64,000 bases of DNA from Chitinophagaceae bacterium (GCA_019638475.1 JAHBTR010000003.1:1-64000); one strand, 5' to 3'; shown: positions 19,412 through 30,489, counted from the stretch's first letter. Notes: generated from the letters alone by a model not told the origin. Made by a program: numbers and translations.

Positions 19412-19876
19412 ATGAACTCAATAGGATTAGACAAAAAGAAAAGCGAAAAACTTGCAGCAAAGCTAAATGAATTATTAGCAGACTATATGCTATTCTATCA
19501 AAATACAAGAGGGCTGCATTGGAATATAAAAGGAGAAAAGTTTTTTGAGCTTCATGTAAAATTTGAAGAACTTTATACCGATTTATTCCAAAAAATAGAT
19601 GAAGTAGCAGAACGTGTACTTACTTTAGGCGTTACACCATTACACACTTTTGAAGATTATGTAAAAACATCTACCATTAAAAGCGGAAAAAATATTTCAA
19701 AAGCCAAAGAAGCAGTTCAGCTTGTATTACATTCATTTCAAACATTGCTTATCAAACAAAGAAATTTATTAGAAATGTCTGCAGATGCAAATGATGAAGG
19801 TACCAATGCTTTAATGAGTGATTATATAAGAGAACAAGAAAAATTAGTTTGGATGTATTCGTCATACTTAAAATAG
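19412..19876 (+). CDS. dps: Dps family DNA-protection ferritin
   Basis: The 154-residue, all-helical protein has the Dps ferroxidase pattern: HWNIKGEKFFELHVKFEELY followed by IDEVAERVLTLG. Dps dodecamers oxidise and store iron using peroxide and protect DNA in the cytosol. It fits the oxidative-stress theme of the cluster. It starts 18 bp after the second rhodanese. Confidence 0.92.
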   Translation: MNSIGLDKKKSEKLAAKLNELLADYMLFYQNTRGLHWNIKGEKFFELHVKFEELYTDLFQKIDEVAERVLTLGVTPLHTFEDYVKTSTIKSGKNISKAKEAVQLVLHSFQTLLIKQRNLLEMSADANDEGTNALMSDYIREQEKLVWMYSSYLK

Positions 19877-19882
19877 AAATCA

Positions 19883-20140
19883 ATGAAACAAAGATTATTA
19901 ACTGGCTGGAATTTTAGAAGAATAATGTATGCAGCTATTGGTATAGCATTAATAGTACAATCTATAATGATAAAAGAATGGTTTGGAATTTTAGTAGGAG
20001 GTTATTTTGCAGCTATGGGAATTTTTGCTTTTGGCTGTGCTGGAGGTAATTGCTTTGGTGGAAATTGTACTACTCCTATACAAAAATATCCATCATCTAC
20101 CTCAAGTGAGATTGAACATGAAGCAATAAAAACAAGCTAA
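19883..20140 (+). CDS. Small two-helix membrane protein with Cys-rich loop
   Basis: The 85-residue protein has two hydrophobic segments (about 13-28 and 32-50), then FGCAGGNCFGGNCTTP with three cysteines spaced like a metal or sulphur-binding loop. It resembles the small membrane proteins (DUF2892/YgaP-tail-like) that accompany rhodaneses. It is last in the thiol-stress cluster, 6 bp after dps. No precise function can be assigned. Confidence 0.6.
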   Translation: MKQRLLTGWNFRRIMYAAIGIALIVQSIMIKEWFGILVGGYFAAMGIFAFGCAGGNCFGGNCTTPIQKYPSSTSSEIEHEAIKTS

Positions 20141-20240
20141 TCAATCAGTATTATTACACCACAAAACCCATAAAAGAGCAGACAGACAAAATTTTCTTGA
20201 AAAACCATATTCTTATTTCTGCTATTCACACACATACCCC

Positions 20241-20248
20241 TATCTTTG
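20241..20248 (+). promoter_or_regulatory. TATCTTTG -7 box ahead of the ATP synthase operon
   Basis: This is an exact TAnnTTTG element 20 bp before the ATG at 20269. It lies inside a longer open frame that starts at 20197, which argues that the downstream ATG is the true start of atpB. The -33 element is weak. Confidence 0.5.
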
Positions 20249-20268
20249 CGGCAAATTTGGAAAAGGAT

Positions 20269-21387
20269 ATGGCGTTTAGAAGTACAAAATCATTGTTAGT
20301 ATTGAGTTTCAGCATACTTACAATGCTTTTTTCAAAAAATCTTTTAGCACAAGATTCTACTCATACCAATACTACTCAACCTGTAGGAGCACATGAGGCA
20401 GAATTTAATGTAACAGAAACTATATTAGGTCATATACAAGATGACCATAGTTGGCATTTATGGGGTCATACATCTTTGCCTTTACCTGTTATTTTATATA
20501 CAGATAAAGGAATTGAATGTTTCTCATCTTCTCATTTAATGGATGAACACCATCATCCAAAAGCATTTCAAGGAAAAAACTACACTTATCAATCATTTAA
20601 AGGAAAAATTAAAGTAGTTAATGAAGATGGTACTATAAATGAAGAACTAAGTAGTAAAGTATGGGATTTTTCCATTACCAAAAATGTAGCAGCTTTATTT
20701 ATTTCAATGGCTATACTCATATTGGTATTTTCAATTGTAGCCAGAACCTATAAAAAAAGAGGTGTAACATCTGCTCCTAAAGGGTTACAATCATTCATAG
20801 AACCTATTATTATATTTGTAAGAGATGAAGTAGCAAAGCCAAATATTGGACATCATTATGCTAAATACATGCCCTTTATTCTGACTATTTTCTTTGTTAT
20901 ATTAATTAATAACTACTTAGGTATGATACCATTTTTTCCAGGTGGTACAAACGTAAGTGGAAACATTGCATTTACTTTAGCATTAGCATTAGTAGTATTT
21001 ATAGTAGTAAATATAAATGGAAATAAAAGTTATTGGGAACACATTTTTTGGATGCCAGGAATGAATATTGGTATGAAATTATTCTTAGCACCCATAGAAT
21101 TAATTGGTGTTTTAGCAAGACCAATTTCACTTACTATCAGGTTATTTGCCAATGTTACAGCAGGGCACATTCTTGTATTAAGCCTAATCTGTTTAATATT
21201 TATTTTTAAAACAGTATTTGCTTCAGCCATTTCTGTTCCTTTTGCTGTATTTATTGGATTAATTGAAGTATTGGTAGCATTTTTACAAGCATACATTTTT
21301 GCATTACTTACATCAATGTATATAGGTATGGCGATAGAAGAACATCATACAGCAGAAGACCATGACCCACATTATAATGAGGACTAA
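20269..21387 (+). CDS. atpB: ATP synthase F0 subunit a
   Basis: The 372-residue protein forms the proton half-channels of F0. It has an N-terminal hydrophobic leader ending near LLAQD, a His-rich exported segment, then the conserved membrane helices. The key Arg lies in the PISLTIRLFANVTAGH stretch, and the C-terminal GLIEVLVAFLQAYIFALLTSMYIG helix is typical. The long N-terminal extension is usual in Bacteroidota. The ATG at 20269 is preferred over the one at 20197 because a -7 box lies between them. It is first in an atpB-E-F-H-A operon. Confidence 0.95.
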   Translation: MAFRSTKSLLVLSFSILTMLFSKNLLAQDSTHTNTTQPVGAHEAEFNVTETILGHIQDDHSWHLWGHTSLPLPVILYTDKGIECFSSSHLMDEHHHPKAFQGKNYTYQSFKGKIKVVNEDGTINEELSSKVWDFSITKNVAALFISMAILILVFSIVARTYKKRGVTSAPKGLQSFIEPIIIFVRDEVAKPNIGHHYAKYMPFILTIFFVILINNYLGMIPFFPGGTNVSGNIAFTLALALVVFIVVNINGNKSYWEHIFWMPGMNIGMKLFLAPIELIGVLARPISLTIRLFANVTAGHILVLSLICLIFIFKTVFASAISVPFAVFIGLIEVLVAFLQAYIFALLTSMYIGMAIEEHHTAEDHDPHYNED

Positions 21388-21411
21388 AATTTTTTATTAT
21401 TTAACAATTAA

Positions 21412-21648
<237 letters not shown>

Positions 21649-21747
21649 TTCCTACTTTAAAAAATTTACAGGTTCAAAGCACAAGGCGGAGAACCTGTAA
21701 TTTTAAACAATTAACAAAAAAATTGACATAAATAAATTATAGATTTT

Positions 21748-22257
21748 ATGCTATTAGAAATAAATCCATTGGCTTTGCCAGATATAGGCTTACTTTTTTG
21801 GAACATTGTTGCTTTCATTGTATTGTTTTTTATTTTAAAATCAATGGCTTGGAAGCCCATCTTAAAAGCTATTAAAGCAAGAGAAGAAGGTATAGATGAG
21901 GCTTTAAGCAAAGCAGAAAAAGTAAAAACAGAAATGGCTCAAATGGCAAGTGAAAACGAAGCACTATTGCAAAAAGCCAGAGAAGAAAGAGCCGTTTTAA
22001 TAAAAGATGCTAAAGAACAATCAGACAAAATGATTGCCGATGCAAAAGACAAAGCAAAAACCGAATATGATAGAATTGTAGCAGATGCTCAAATAGCCAT
22101 TAATCAACAAAAAAATGCTGCTTTAGTAGATGTAAAAAATCAAGTTGGTGCTTTGGTAATAGAAATAAGTGAACAAATATTAAAAAGAGAATTGAGCAAT
22201 AAAGCAGAGCAAGAAAATTATATAAAACAACTTGCCGAAGAAATAAAATTAAATTAA
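21748..22257 (+). CDS. atpF: ATP synthase F0 subunit b
   Basis: The 169-residue protein has one N-terminal membrane helix (GLLFWNIVAFIVLFFILKSMAW shape, about 13-35) and a long charged coiled coil to the C-terminus. It forms the peripheral stalk joining F0 to F1. The DEALSKAEK and KEQSDKMIADAK segments are typical. It lies about 100 bp after atpE. Confidence 0.93.
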   Translation: MLLEINPLALPDIGLLFWNIVAFIVLFFILKSMAWKPILKAIKAREEGIDEALSKAEKVKTEMAQMASENEALLQKAREERAVLIKDAKEQSDKMIADAKDKAKTEYDRIVADAQIAINQQKNAALVDVKNQVGALVIEISEQILKRELSNKAEQENYIKQLAEEIKLN

Positions 22258-22329
22258 TGCGATGAAAAGATAATGGCATAAACACGAAAAAAACATTATT
22301 GCACATCATCAAATTACTAAATTAATAAC

Positions 22330-22893
22330 ATGCATAATCCACGTTTAGCACATAGATACGCAAAAAGTTTAGTTGATTTATCCATAGAAAAAAATCAATT
22401 AGAAGCGGTATATGCAGATATGAAATATATACAAGCATTATGTACTCAAAGCAAAGAATTTAGTAACCTTTTAAAAAGTCCTATTATAAAAGCAGGTAAA
22501 AAAGATAGTATTATCAGTGCAGTAATAGAACAAAATGTAGGTGAAATAACCAAACTATTCACCAAATTATTAGTAACCAAAGGGCGTGAAAGCAACTTAG
22601 CTGAAATTGCCAATGCATTTATAGACGAGTATAATGCAATGAAAGGTATTCACAAAGTTTCATTGACCACAGCAGTAGAAATTAGTGATGCTACTAAAAA
22701 AGATATAGAACAAAAAGTAAAAGCAGAAAGAGGTATTGGAAGTATTGAATTAACAACCAAAGTAGATAAAGATATTATTGGAGGATTTATTTTAGAGTTT
22801 GACAATAATTTGGTAGATGCCAGTATAATAAGAGATTTAAGAGATATTAAAAAGCAATTTGCTCAAAATGTATATGTATCTAATATCAGATAG
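22330..22893 (+). CDS. atpH: ATP synthase F1 subunit delta
   Basis: The 187-residue protein has the RLAHRYAKSLVDLS start and the GGFILEFDNNLVDASI end of the OSCP/delta family. It links the peripheral stalk to the top of F1. It sits between atpF and atpA as in most Bacteroidota operons. Confidence 0.94.
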   Translation: MHNPRLAHRYAKSLVDLSIEKNQLEAVYADMKYIQALCTQSKEFSNLLKSPIIKAGKKDSIISAVIEQNVGEITKLFTKLLVTKGRESNLAEIANAFIDEYNAMKGIHKVSLTTAVEISDATKKDIEQKVKAERGIGSIELTTKVDKDIIGGFILEFDNNLVDASIIRDLRDIKKQFAQNVYVSNIR

Positions 22894-22954
22894 AAAACAT
22901 TTAAAAGCAAATACATAAAACAAAAAGATTTTTAAATATTTATAATTAAACAAT

Positions 22955-24532
22955 ATGGTAAACATTAAGCCTGATGAAATATCTGCCATTTTAAGGCAGC
23001 AGCTTAGTAACTTTAATGCAGGAGCTGAATTAGAAGAAGTAGGTACTGTATTACAAGTGGGTGATGGCATTGCCCGTGTATATGGTTTAAACAATGTACG
23101 CAGTGGAGAACTGGTAGAGTTTGAAAATGGTGTACGTGCTATTGCCCTTAACTTAGAAGAAGATAATGTGGGTGTAGTATTAATGGGCGCAAGTAGCAAC
23201 ATTAAAGAAGGAGCTAAAGTACGCCGTACAGGAAAAATTGCTTCTATTCAAGTAGGAGATGGTTTAGTAGGTCGTGTAATAAACACTTTAGGAGAACCTA
23301 TTGATGGAAAAGGTCATATAACAGGAGAGTTATATGAAATGCCATTAGAACGTAAAGCTCCAGGTGTAATATATAGAGAGCCAGTAAAAGAACCATTACA
23401 AACAGGTATTAAAGCTATTGATGCTATGATTCCTATTGGTCGTGGACAACGTGAGTTAATTATTGGTGATAGACAAACTGGTAAAACAGCTATTGCAGTA
23501 GATACTATTATTAACCAAAAAGAATTTTACGAAGCAGGACAACCTGTTTATTGTATCTATGTAGCTATAGGGCAAAAAGCAAGTACAGTAGCAGGTGTAA
23601 TGAAAACCTTAGCAGATAATGGTGCTATGGCTTATACTACAATAGTAGCAGCATCAGCATCAGACCCTGCACCACAACAATTCTATGCACCATTTGCAGG
23701 TGCAGCTATTGGCGAATATTTTAGAGATACTGGTCGTCCAGCATTAATTATTTATGACGATTTATCTAAACAAGCTGTAGCTTATCGTGAAGTATCTTTA
23801 TTATTAAGAAGACCTCCAGGACGTGAAGCCTACCCTGGTGATGTATTCTATTTACATAGTCGTTTATTAGAACGTGCTGCAAAAGTAATAGCTAACGATG
23901 CAGTAGCTAAAAATATGAACGATTTACCCGAATCTATAAAACATTTAGTAAAAGGAGGAGGTAGTTTAACAGCTTTACCAATTATTGAAACACAAGCTGG
24001 AGACGTATCTGCTTATATTCCTACCAATGTAATTTCTATTACAGATGGTCAAATATTTTTAGAAGGTAACTTATTTAATGCTGGTATTCGTCCTGCCATT
24101 AACGTAGGTATTTCTGTAAGTCGTGTAGGTGGTAATGCACAAATTAAATCAATGAAAAAAGTTGCTGGTACATTAAAATTAGACCAAGCATTGTATAGAG
24201 AATTAGAAGCCTTCTCAAAATTTGGTGGAGATTTAGATGCTGCTACTAAAAATGTAATTGATAAAGGTGCTCGTAACGTAGAAATTTTAAAACAACCACA
24301 ATACACTCCTTTTACAGTAGAAAAACAAGTAGCCATCATTTATTTAGGTACACAAGGTTTATTAAAAGATGTGGCTGTAAAAAATGTAAAAGCATTTGAA
24401 GACCACTTTTTAACAGAAATGCAAAATAAATTACCCGATGTTTTAGCTGAATTTAAAAAAGGTCAATTAAATGATGAGAGCTTAAATAAAATGGTCGCTT
24501 TAGCTAAAGAATTAGCAACGCATTATAAATAG
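22955..24532 (+). CDS. atpA: ATP synthase F1 subunit alpha
   Basis: The 525-residue protein has the full alpha-subunit pattern: [10 protein letters not shown] near the N-terminus, P-loop [41 protein letters not shown] catalytic-site segments and ISITDGQI. It forms the non-catalytic nucleotide sites of F1. Unusually, it is not followed by atpG: a strong terminator comes 63 bp after its stop. The gamma, beta and epsilon genes must lie elsewhere. Confidence 0.97.
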   Translation: MVNIKPDEISAILRQQLSNFNAGAELEEVGTVLQVGDGIARVYGLNNVRSGELVEFENGVRAIALNLEEDNVGVVLMGASSNIKEGAKVRRTGKIASIQVGDGLVGRVINTLGEPIDGKGHITGELYEMPLERKAPGVIYREPVKEPLQTGIKAIDAMIPIGRGQRELIIGDRQTGKTAIAVDTIINQKEFYEAGQPVYCIYVAIGQKASTVAGVMKTLADNGAMAYTTIVAASASDPAPQQFYAPFAGAAIGEYFRDTGRPALIIYDDLSKQAVAYREVSLLLRRPPGREAYPGDVFYLHSRLLERAAKVIANDAVAKNMNDLPESIKHLVKGGGSLTALPIIETQAGDVSAYIPTNVISITDGQIFLEGNLFNAGIRPAINVGISVSRVGGNAQIKSMKKVAGTLKLDQALYRELEAFSKFGGDLDAATKNVIDKGARNVEILKQPQYTPFTVEKQVAIIYLGTQGLLKDVAVKNVKAFEDHFLTEMQNKLPDVLAEFKKGQLNDESLNKMVALAKELATHYK

Positions 24533-24595
24533 AATAGTGTAGTTAGTTGAAAAGAAAAGTATAATACTACTTTACCCTCAACTACTTCTTAATAC

Positions 24596-24630
24596 AAAAA
24601 AGGCTGACTTTAAATAAGTCAGCCTTTTTT
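24596..24630. terminator. Bidirectional intrinsic terminator after atpA
   Basis: This is a perfect 15-bp inverted repeat, arms 24596-24610 and 24616-24630, around a 5-base loop, with A and T runs on the two sides. It can stop transcription of the ATP synthase operon from the left and of the minus-strand gene ending at 24648. Confidence 0.92.
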
Positions 24631-24647
24631 AATGGTTCAATAAAGTA

Positions 24648-25253
24648 TTATAAACACTTAAATGTTCCTTGCATTTGTTGTTGATTACCTTCGCTAAAAG
24701 ATTTTACAACAGTTTTTTCAACACCTTCTAATTTTAGGCTTCTTACTTTTTTTGTTTTTAAAGACTCATACGTATCCATGTTTTTTAATACATCGTGCAT
24801 ATATAAACTTACAATACCTTTACAGTTGTCTTTTTCAAAGTTTGGTAAAGTAACTTGAGTACCATCATCAAAAGTAATAGTTACTTTAGAAGTGTTATCA
24901 ACACAAATACCAGGTTCTAATGCCATACCTCTGGCTACATACAAAGTTTTGCCTTCATATTGTAAAGTATAAAATGTAAATGCAAAACCTGTAACACCAT
25001 CGTTAGAAACAATTAAGAACTCTTTTGCCTCTGTGTAAGACTCTCCTTTATCATCTTTTTTAGTAGCTACAAAAGCTCCACATTCATCACCAGGTGTAAC
25101 AGCTTTCATACCTTGTTGCATACCTTGTGTTTTTAAAGCAGATTGGGCTTTCTTACCAAAAATAGCAGAAGGCTCCATCTTAATTTTTACTTGTGCAGAT
25201 ACTGCTAATGTCATAACAGTAAAAACTGCTGATAGAAAGAATAACTTTTTCAT
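24648..25253 (-). CDS. Exported hypothetical protein
   Basis: The 201-residue protein has a signal peptide (MKKLFFLSAVFTVMTLAVSAQ), then a mostly beta body with four cysteines (ECGAF, GICVD, DNCKG and the C-terminal KCL) that could form disulphides in the periplasm. I do not recognise the family. The ATG at 25253 is chosen because it gives a signal peptide; the longer frame adds a low-complexity AT-rich stretch. It is transcribed towards the atpA terminator, with recA upstream on the same strand. Confidence 0.7.
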   Translation of the reverse strand: MKKLFFLSAVFTVMTLAVSAQVKIKMEPSAIFGKKAQSALKTQGMQQGMKAVTPGDECGAFVATKKDDKGESYTEAKEFLIVSNDGVTGFAFTFYTLQYEGKTLYVARGMALEPGICVDNTSKVTITFDDGTQVTLPNFEKDNCKGIVSLYMHDVLKNMDTYESLKTKKVRSLKLEGVEKTVVKSFSEGNQQQMQGTFKCL

Positions 25254-25432
25254 GTTTTTTAATTTTTTGATTTTTAAAAATAATTTTTTAGATTTTGATG
25301 TAAAAATAATCGTGCCAAACATTTTGTAAATACCCTCTTTTGGGTATTTATTTTTTATTCGTTCTATTTAACATTTTTACAACTTTATAAAAATAGACAA
25401 CTAAGATAAATTGTTATAGTTTAAATAGAAAT

Positions 25433-26455
25433 TTATTTTTCTGTTTCTGCTGCTACTGCACCTTGTGCTTCAGCTAATTTTGCCCTTATTTTAGTTTCTA
25501 TTTCATTGGCTAATTCTGGGTTATCATTTAATAATTGTTTTACCGATTCACGTCCTTGTCCTAATTTTTCATTATTATAACTAAACCAACTACCACTTTT
25601 ATTTACAATACCCAACTCTACTCCCATATCTATTATTTCTCCTAATTTACTAATTCCTTCTCCAAAAATTATATCAAACTCTGCACTACGAAAAGGAGGT
25701 GCTACTTTATTTTTTACCACTTTTACTTTTACATGATTACCTATAGCAGCATCGCCATCTTTTATTTGTGCAGCACGGCGAATATCTAAACGAACAGATG
25801 AATAAAATTTTAAAGCATTACCACCAGTAGTTGTTTCTGGATTGCCAAACATAATACCTATTTTTTCACGAAGCTGATTAATAAAAATACAAATAGTATT
25901 GGTTTTATTAATAGTAGCTGTTAGTTTACGCAAAGCCTGACTCATTAAACGAGCCTGTAAACCCATTTTACTATCTCCCATTTCTCCTTCTAATTCTCCT
26001 TTAGGTACCAATGCTGCTACAGAGTCTATTACTACTACATCTAAAGCACCAGAAAGAATTAATCTGTCTGCTATTTCTAAAGCCTGTTCTCCATAATCTG
26101 GTTGAGAAATTAATAAACTGTCCACATCTACCCCCAATTTTTGAGCATAGGAATTGTCAAAAGCATGTTCAGCATCTATAATAGCACAAATACCCCCTTT
26201 TTTCTGAGCCTCTGCAATAATATGTGTTGCTACAGTTGTTTTACCACTACTTTCAGGTCCATATATTTCTACAATTCTTCCTTTAGGTACACCACCTACG
26301 CCCAAAGCAGCATCTAACCCAATTGAGCCAGTACTAATTACTTCTATTTGTCTATCTGCTCTATCACTCATCATCATTACACTGCCTTTGCCAAAATCTT
26401 TGTCTATTTTGTCAATCGTTAATTTTAATGCTTTTAATTTTTCTGTGTTGCTCAT
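25433..26455 (-). CDS. recA: Recombinase RecA
   Basis: The 340-residue RecA has all standard elements: [16 protein letters not shown] (Walker A), [12 protein letters not shown] (Walker B), the L2-type [10 protein letters not shown] and NPETTTGG segments, and an acidic/Ala-rich tail. It catalyses strand exchange and SOS coprotease activity. It is divergent from the UvrD-type helicase gene across 183 bp. I see no SOS box I could defend. Confidence 0.98.
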   Translation of the reverse strand: MSNTEKLKALKLTIDKIDKDFGKGSVMMMSDRADRQIEVISTGSIGLDAALGVGGVPKGRIVEIYGPESSGKTTVATHIIAEAQKKGGICAIIDAEHAFDNSYAQKLGVDVDSLLISQPDYGEQALEIADRLILSGALDVVVIDSVAALVPKGELEGEMGDSKMGLQARLMSQALRKLTATINKTNTICIFINQLREKIGIMFGNPETTTGGNALKFYSSVRLDIRRAAQIKDGDAAIGNHVKVKVVKNKVAPPFRSAEFDIIFGEGISKLGEIIDMGVELGIVNKSGSWFSYNNEKLGQGRESVKQLLNDNPELANEIETKIRAKLAEAQGAVAAETEK

Positions 26456-26638
26456 AATTGTATTTTTTTAATCTGATAAAATTAGTTAAGGATGTAAAAG
26501 TAAATGATTTTTATTATCAACACTAATTTTTTTAGCAAAAAGTATAAAAAATACTAACATTTTTAAGAAAGGGGTATTTTATAGTACAACTTATCCCCTA
26601 AAATAGATTTCCATATTTCCTTATCTTAAATTGCAGCC

Positions 26639-28978
26639 ATGCAAGATTATTTATCAGGATTAAATGAACAACAAAAAGAAGCTGTATTACATATTAAGGG
26701 ACCATTAATGATTGTAGCAGGTGCAGGAAGTGGAAAAACAAAAGTTCTTACCACAAGAATAGCACACTTAATAGCCAATGGTGTAGATGCTTTTAATATA
26801 TTGGCATTAACTTTTACTAATAAAGCTGCTGCTGAAATGAAAGAAAGAATTGAAAAAATATTGAACAATTCTTCTAACAATACTTCGGGTAGCGAAGCAA
26901 GAAATTTATACATAGGAACTTTTCATAGTGTTTTTGCAAGAATATTAAGAACAGAAGCCCCACGTTTAGGCTATCCAAACAATTTTACTATTTATGATAC
27001 CGATGATAGTCGTAGTGTTTTAAAAGCTGTTATTACAGATATGGAGTTAGATATTAAACAGTATAAACCCAACTTTGTTCATAACAGAATTTCGGCTGCT
27101 AAAAATGCTTTAATTAGTGCCGATGAATATGAAGATGATTATTATTTACAGCAAGAAGATGCAAAAGCAAAAAGACCTTTGATTGGAAAAATTTATAAAG
27201 CGTATGCAGAACGTTGTTTTAAAAATGGAGCAATGGATTTTGATGATTTGCTTTTGAATATGTTTATTTTATTAAAAAATTATAATGATGCTTTAGTAAA
27301 ATATCAGCACAAGTTTCAATACATTTTAATAGATGAGTATCAAGATACCAATCCTGTTCAATATCAAATAACCAAACTATTATCTGCTGTACATGAAAAT
27401 ATTTGTGTAGTAGGCGATGATGCTCAAAGCATTTATAGTTTTAGAGGAGCTACCATAGAAAATATTTTACAGTTTAAAAAAGATTATGATGATGTATCTA
27501 TTATAAAATTAGAACAAAATTATAGAAGCACTCAAAGCATTTTGAATGTTGCTAATACAGTAATTGGTAATAATAAAGGACAATTACCAAAAGAACTTTG
27601 GACAAATAATGAAGCTGGCGATAAAATAAAAGTAGTAAAAACCATATCTGATAATGAAGAAGGAAAATTTGTAGCCGATAGTATAAAAGAACATCAATTA
27701 AGATACCATTATGGCAATAAAGATTTTGCTATTTTATATAGAACCAATGCACAAAGCAGAGCATTTGAAGAAAGCCTGAGAAAACAAGGTATAGCTTATA
27801 GAATTTATGGAGGAATTAGTTTTTATCAACGAAAAGAAATAAAAGATATGTTGGCATATTTACGATTAATTGTAAATATGAAAGATGAAGAAGCCCTGAA
27901 AAGAATTATTAACTATCCTGTACGAGGTATTGGTAAAACAACGATTGAAAAACTGAGCATTATAGCACATCAAGAAAATATAACCATGTTTCAAGTAGTT
28001 GAAAATGCTGCTAAATATGGTTTTAAAGCAGGTACATTAGATGCGTTGGACAAATTTGCTACCATGATTCATTATTTTCAAAATATTCTTACAGAAAAAA
28101 ATGCTTATGATGTAGCAGTATTGGTAGGTAAACATACAGAATTGGTCAAAGAATTATTTAATGATAAAACAACAGAAGGATTATCCAGATATGAAAATGT
28201 ACAAGAATTATTAAACTCAATAAAAGAATGGACAGAACTGCCAGATAGTGAAGATGGTGAAGTAAATAACAAAGGATTGGGAGCTTATTTGCAACAAATT
28301 ACTTTACTGACAGATGCAGATGATGACAAAGAAGATAATGATACTGTAAAACTAATGACTATTCATGCTGCTAAAGGATTAGAGTTTGCATGTGTGTTTG
28401 TAGTAGGTGCAGAAGAAGAACTTTTTCCTAATGCTATGTCATTAAACACCAGAGAAGAATTGGAAGAAGAACGTAGATTATTTTATGTAGCAATAACAAG
28501 AGCAAAACATAAACTATGGGTTACTTATGCTACTACCAGATATAAATTTGGTAGCTTAAAACAAAATGAACCAAGTCGTTTTTTACATGAAATGCCCGAT
28601 AATTTTTTAGATAAAACCTATGCTGGTGGTGCAGCAAAAAACAATAGTAATTTAGGTAGTGCTTATGAAAGAATGTACAGAGGTTTTGGTAATCAATTAA
28701 GAGACCACAGACCACAAACCTCAGAAAAAAAACCAAGTTATTTGCCAGCAAATCCTCCTGCTACAAAAACAGTAACGCATATACCAACTGCTAATTTTAC
28801 CCCAAGCGATATTTCTGAAATAGAAGAAGGACAAAAAATAGAACATCAAAGATTTGGTTTTGGCACTATTGCTAAATTAGAAGGTAGTAGCCACAACCCT
28901 ATTGCTACTATTCGTTTTGACCAAAATGGCGAAAAGAAAATTATGCTAAACTATGCTAAAATAAGAATAGTAAAATGA
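26639..28978 (+). CDS. UvrD/PcrA-type ATP-dependent DNA helicase
   Basis: The 779-residue superfamily 1A helicase has LNEQQKEAV, AGAGSGKT (Walker A), LTFTNKAA, DEYQDTN (Walker B), VGDDAQSIYSFRGA, the LEQNYRS motif, and late VKLMTIHAAKGLEF and FYVAITRAK motifs. It unwinds DNA 3' to 5' in repair and replication. The C-terminal 60 residues (IEEGQKIEHQRFGFGTIAKLEG) form the small tudor-like domain that binds RNA polymerase in PcrA. PcrA, UvrD and close relatives cannot be told apart here, so no symbol is given. Confidence 0.95.
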   Translation: MQDYLSGLNEQQKEAVLHIKGPLMIVAGAGSGKTKVLTTRIAHLIANGVDAFNILALTFTNKAAAEMKERIEKILNNSSNNTSGSEARNLYIGTFHSVFARILRTEAPRLGYPNNFTIYDTDDSRSVLKAVITDMELDIKQYKPNFVHNRISAAKNALISADEYEDDYYLQQEDAKAKRPLIGKIYKAYAERCFKNGAMDFDDLLLNMFILLKNYNDALVKYQHKFQYILIDEYQDTNPVQYQITKLLSAVHENICVVGDDAQSIYSFRGATIENILQFKKDYDDVSIIKLEQNYRSTQSILNVANTVIGNNKGQLPKELWTNNEAGDKIKVVKTISDNEEGKFVADSIKEHQLRYHYGNKDFAILYRTNAQSRAFEESLRKQGIAYRIYGGISFYQRKEIKDMLAYLRLIVNMKDEEALKRIINYPVRGIGKTTIEKLSIIAHQENITMFQVVENAAKYGFKAGTLDALDKFATMIHYFQNILTEKNAYDVAVLVGKHTELVKELFNDKTTEGLSRYENVQELLNSIKEWTELPDSEDGEVNNKGLGAYLQQITLLTDADDDKEDNDTVKLMTIHAAKGLEFACVFVVGAEEELFPNAMSLNTREELEEERRLFYVAITRAKHKLWVTYATTRYKFGSLKQNEPSRFLHEMPDNFLDKTYAGGAAKNNSNLGSAYERMYRGFGNQLRDHRPQTSEKKPSYLPANPPATKTVTHIPTANFTPSDISEIEEGQKIEHQRFGFGTIAKLEGSSHNPIATIRFDQNGEKKIMLNYAKIRIVK

Positions 28979-28995
28979 GGTGAGTTGCCTACACA

Positions 28996-30489
28996 CTACT
29001 TCAAAAATTGTTGTAATTCATCTGCTATTTTTCTATCATTACTAAGTCTTGGAACTTTATTTTGACCACCCAATTTTCCAATACTTTTCATATAATCTAT
29101 AAAGCCATTTTTACGAACCTTATGTATATGTAGTTTTTGTAAAATATTGCCTTTGATTAAATCATCATAATACACATTTTTCTTTCGTAAATGATTATCT
29201 ACTTTTTCTATAAATAGTTGCATATTGTTTGGTTCATTTTCAAATTCTATAAACCATTCATGATAACTTTTTCCTTTGCCTTGTACTACATTTGGAGCAA
29301 CTGTAAATTCTGTAATTTGTATATTTTCTTCTTTGGCAGTTTCTAACAAAGCATATTCTACTTCTTCTGCTATTACATGCTCTCCAAATGCACTAATAAA
29401 ATGTTTTATTCTTCCACTTACAATTAATCTGTATGGATTGGTGCTAACAAATTTTACTGTATCGCCAATATTATAACCCCACAAACCTGCATTACTATTA
29501 ATAATTAACGCATAGTTTACACCAACTTCTACATCTTGTAAAGAAAGTCTGGTAGGGTTTTCATCAAATATTTCTGATGCAGGAATAAACTCATAAAAAA
29601 TACCACTATTGGTATTTAATAATAAACCTTCTTCTTTTTGAGAATCTTGAAAAGCAAAAAATCCTTCACTTGCAGGAAACAATTCTATACTGTCTATCTT
29701 TTTACCAATACTTTCAAACAGCTTGGCTTTATAAGGTTCAAAGTTTACACCACCTTGAACCATTACACTAAAGTTGGGAAAAAGGTCAGCAATTTTTTTA
29801 CCACTTTTTTCAGTAAGTTTATCAAAATACATTTGCATCCATGGTGGAATACCACTTATCAATGTCATATTCTTATCAATCGTTTCATCAACTATTGCTG
29901 CTAATTTTGTTTCCCAATCTTCTATACAATTTATTTCATAAGATGGTAGCTGATTGGTTCTTAAATATTTTGGTACATGATGGTTTACAATACCACTCAA
30001 TCTTCCTGTTGGTATATTAGCTACTCTTTCTAATGTTGGGCTACCACTAAGAAAAATCATTTTGCCAGATGCAAATGCTGTATTGCCTGTTTCTGCCATA
30101 TAGCATAACAAAGCATTTCTTGCAGTATTGATATGGTTAGAAATAGAATCTTTACTAATAGGAATATATTTTACACCACTTGTTGTACCACTTGTTTTAG
30201 CAAAATAAATAGGTGTTCCTTTCCATAAAACATTTTGTTTGCCTTCTTTAATTAGTTCTATATAATTTTTTATTTGTTCATAATCTCTTATAGGTACTGC
30301 ATGTTTAAATTCATCGTATAAATGTATATTATCAAAATGGTGGTCTTTGGCAAATAAAGTAGGCTTTGCATTTTTAAGTAAACTTTTAAAAATATTTTGC
30401 TGATTAGCAACTGCCTGTTGCATATCTTTTTTTACCTGCCTATATATAATGTTGGCAAATGGCTTTGCCAATATAGATTTAACATTCAT
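28996..30489 (-). CDS. GH3 family acyl-adenylate/amide synthetase
   Basis: The 497-residue protein has the GH3 fold known from plant auxin conjugases and widespread in Bacteroidota: TSGTTSGVKYIPIS (ATP-binding), FFPASEGFFAFQ-like central segment, YNIGDTVKFVS and SGRIKHFISAFGEHV. It should adenylate a carboxylate and join it to an amine; no substrate is known for bacterial members. It is convergent with the helicase gene and codirectional with the protein at 30504. Confidence 0.9.
   Translation of the reverse strand: MNVKSILAKPFANIIYRQVKKDMQQAVANQQNIFKSLLKNAKPTLFAKDHHFDNIHLYDEFKHAVPIRDYEQIKNYIELIKEGKQNVLWKGTPIYFAKTSGTTSGVKYIPISKDSISNHINTARNALLCYMAETGNTAFASGKMIFLSGSPTLERVANIPTGRLSGIVNHHVPKYLRTNQLPSYEINCIEDWETKLAAIVDETIDKNMTLISGIPPWMQMYFDKLTEKSGKKIADLFPNFSVMVQGGVNFEPYKAKLFESIGKKIDSIELFPASEGFFAFQDSQKEEGLLLNTNSGIFYEFIPASEIFDENPTRLSLQDVEVGVNYALIINSNAGLWGYNIGDTVKFVSTNPYRLIVSGRIKHFISAFGEHVIAEEVEYALLETAKEENIQITEFTVAPNVVQGKGKSYHEWFIEFENEPNNMQLFIEKVDNHLRKKNVYYDDLIKGNILQKLHIHKVRKNGFIDYMKSIGKLGGQNKVPRLSNDRKIADELQQFLK

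Noticed and set aside
20197..20268. Longer start for atpB
   Set aside because: A TATCTTTG -7 box lies between this start and the ATG at 20269, and the extra residues do not look like atpB.
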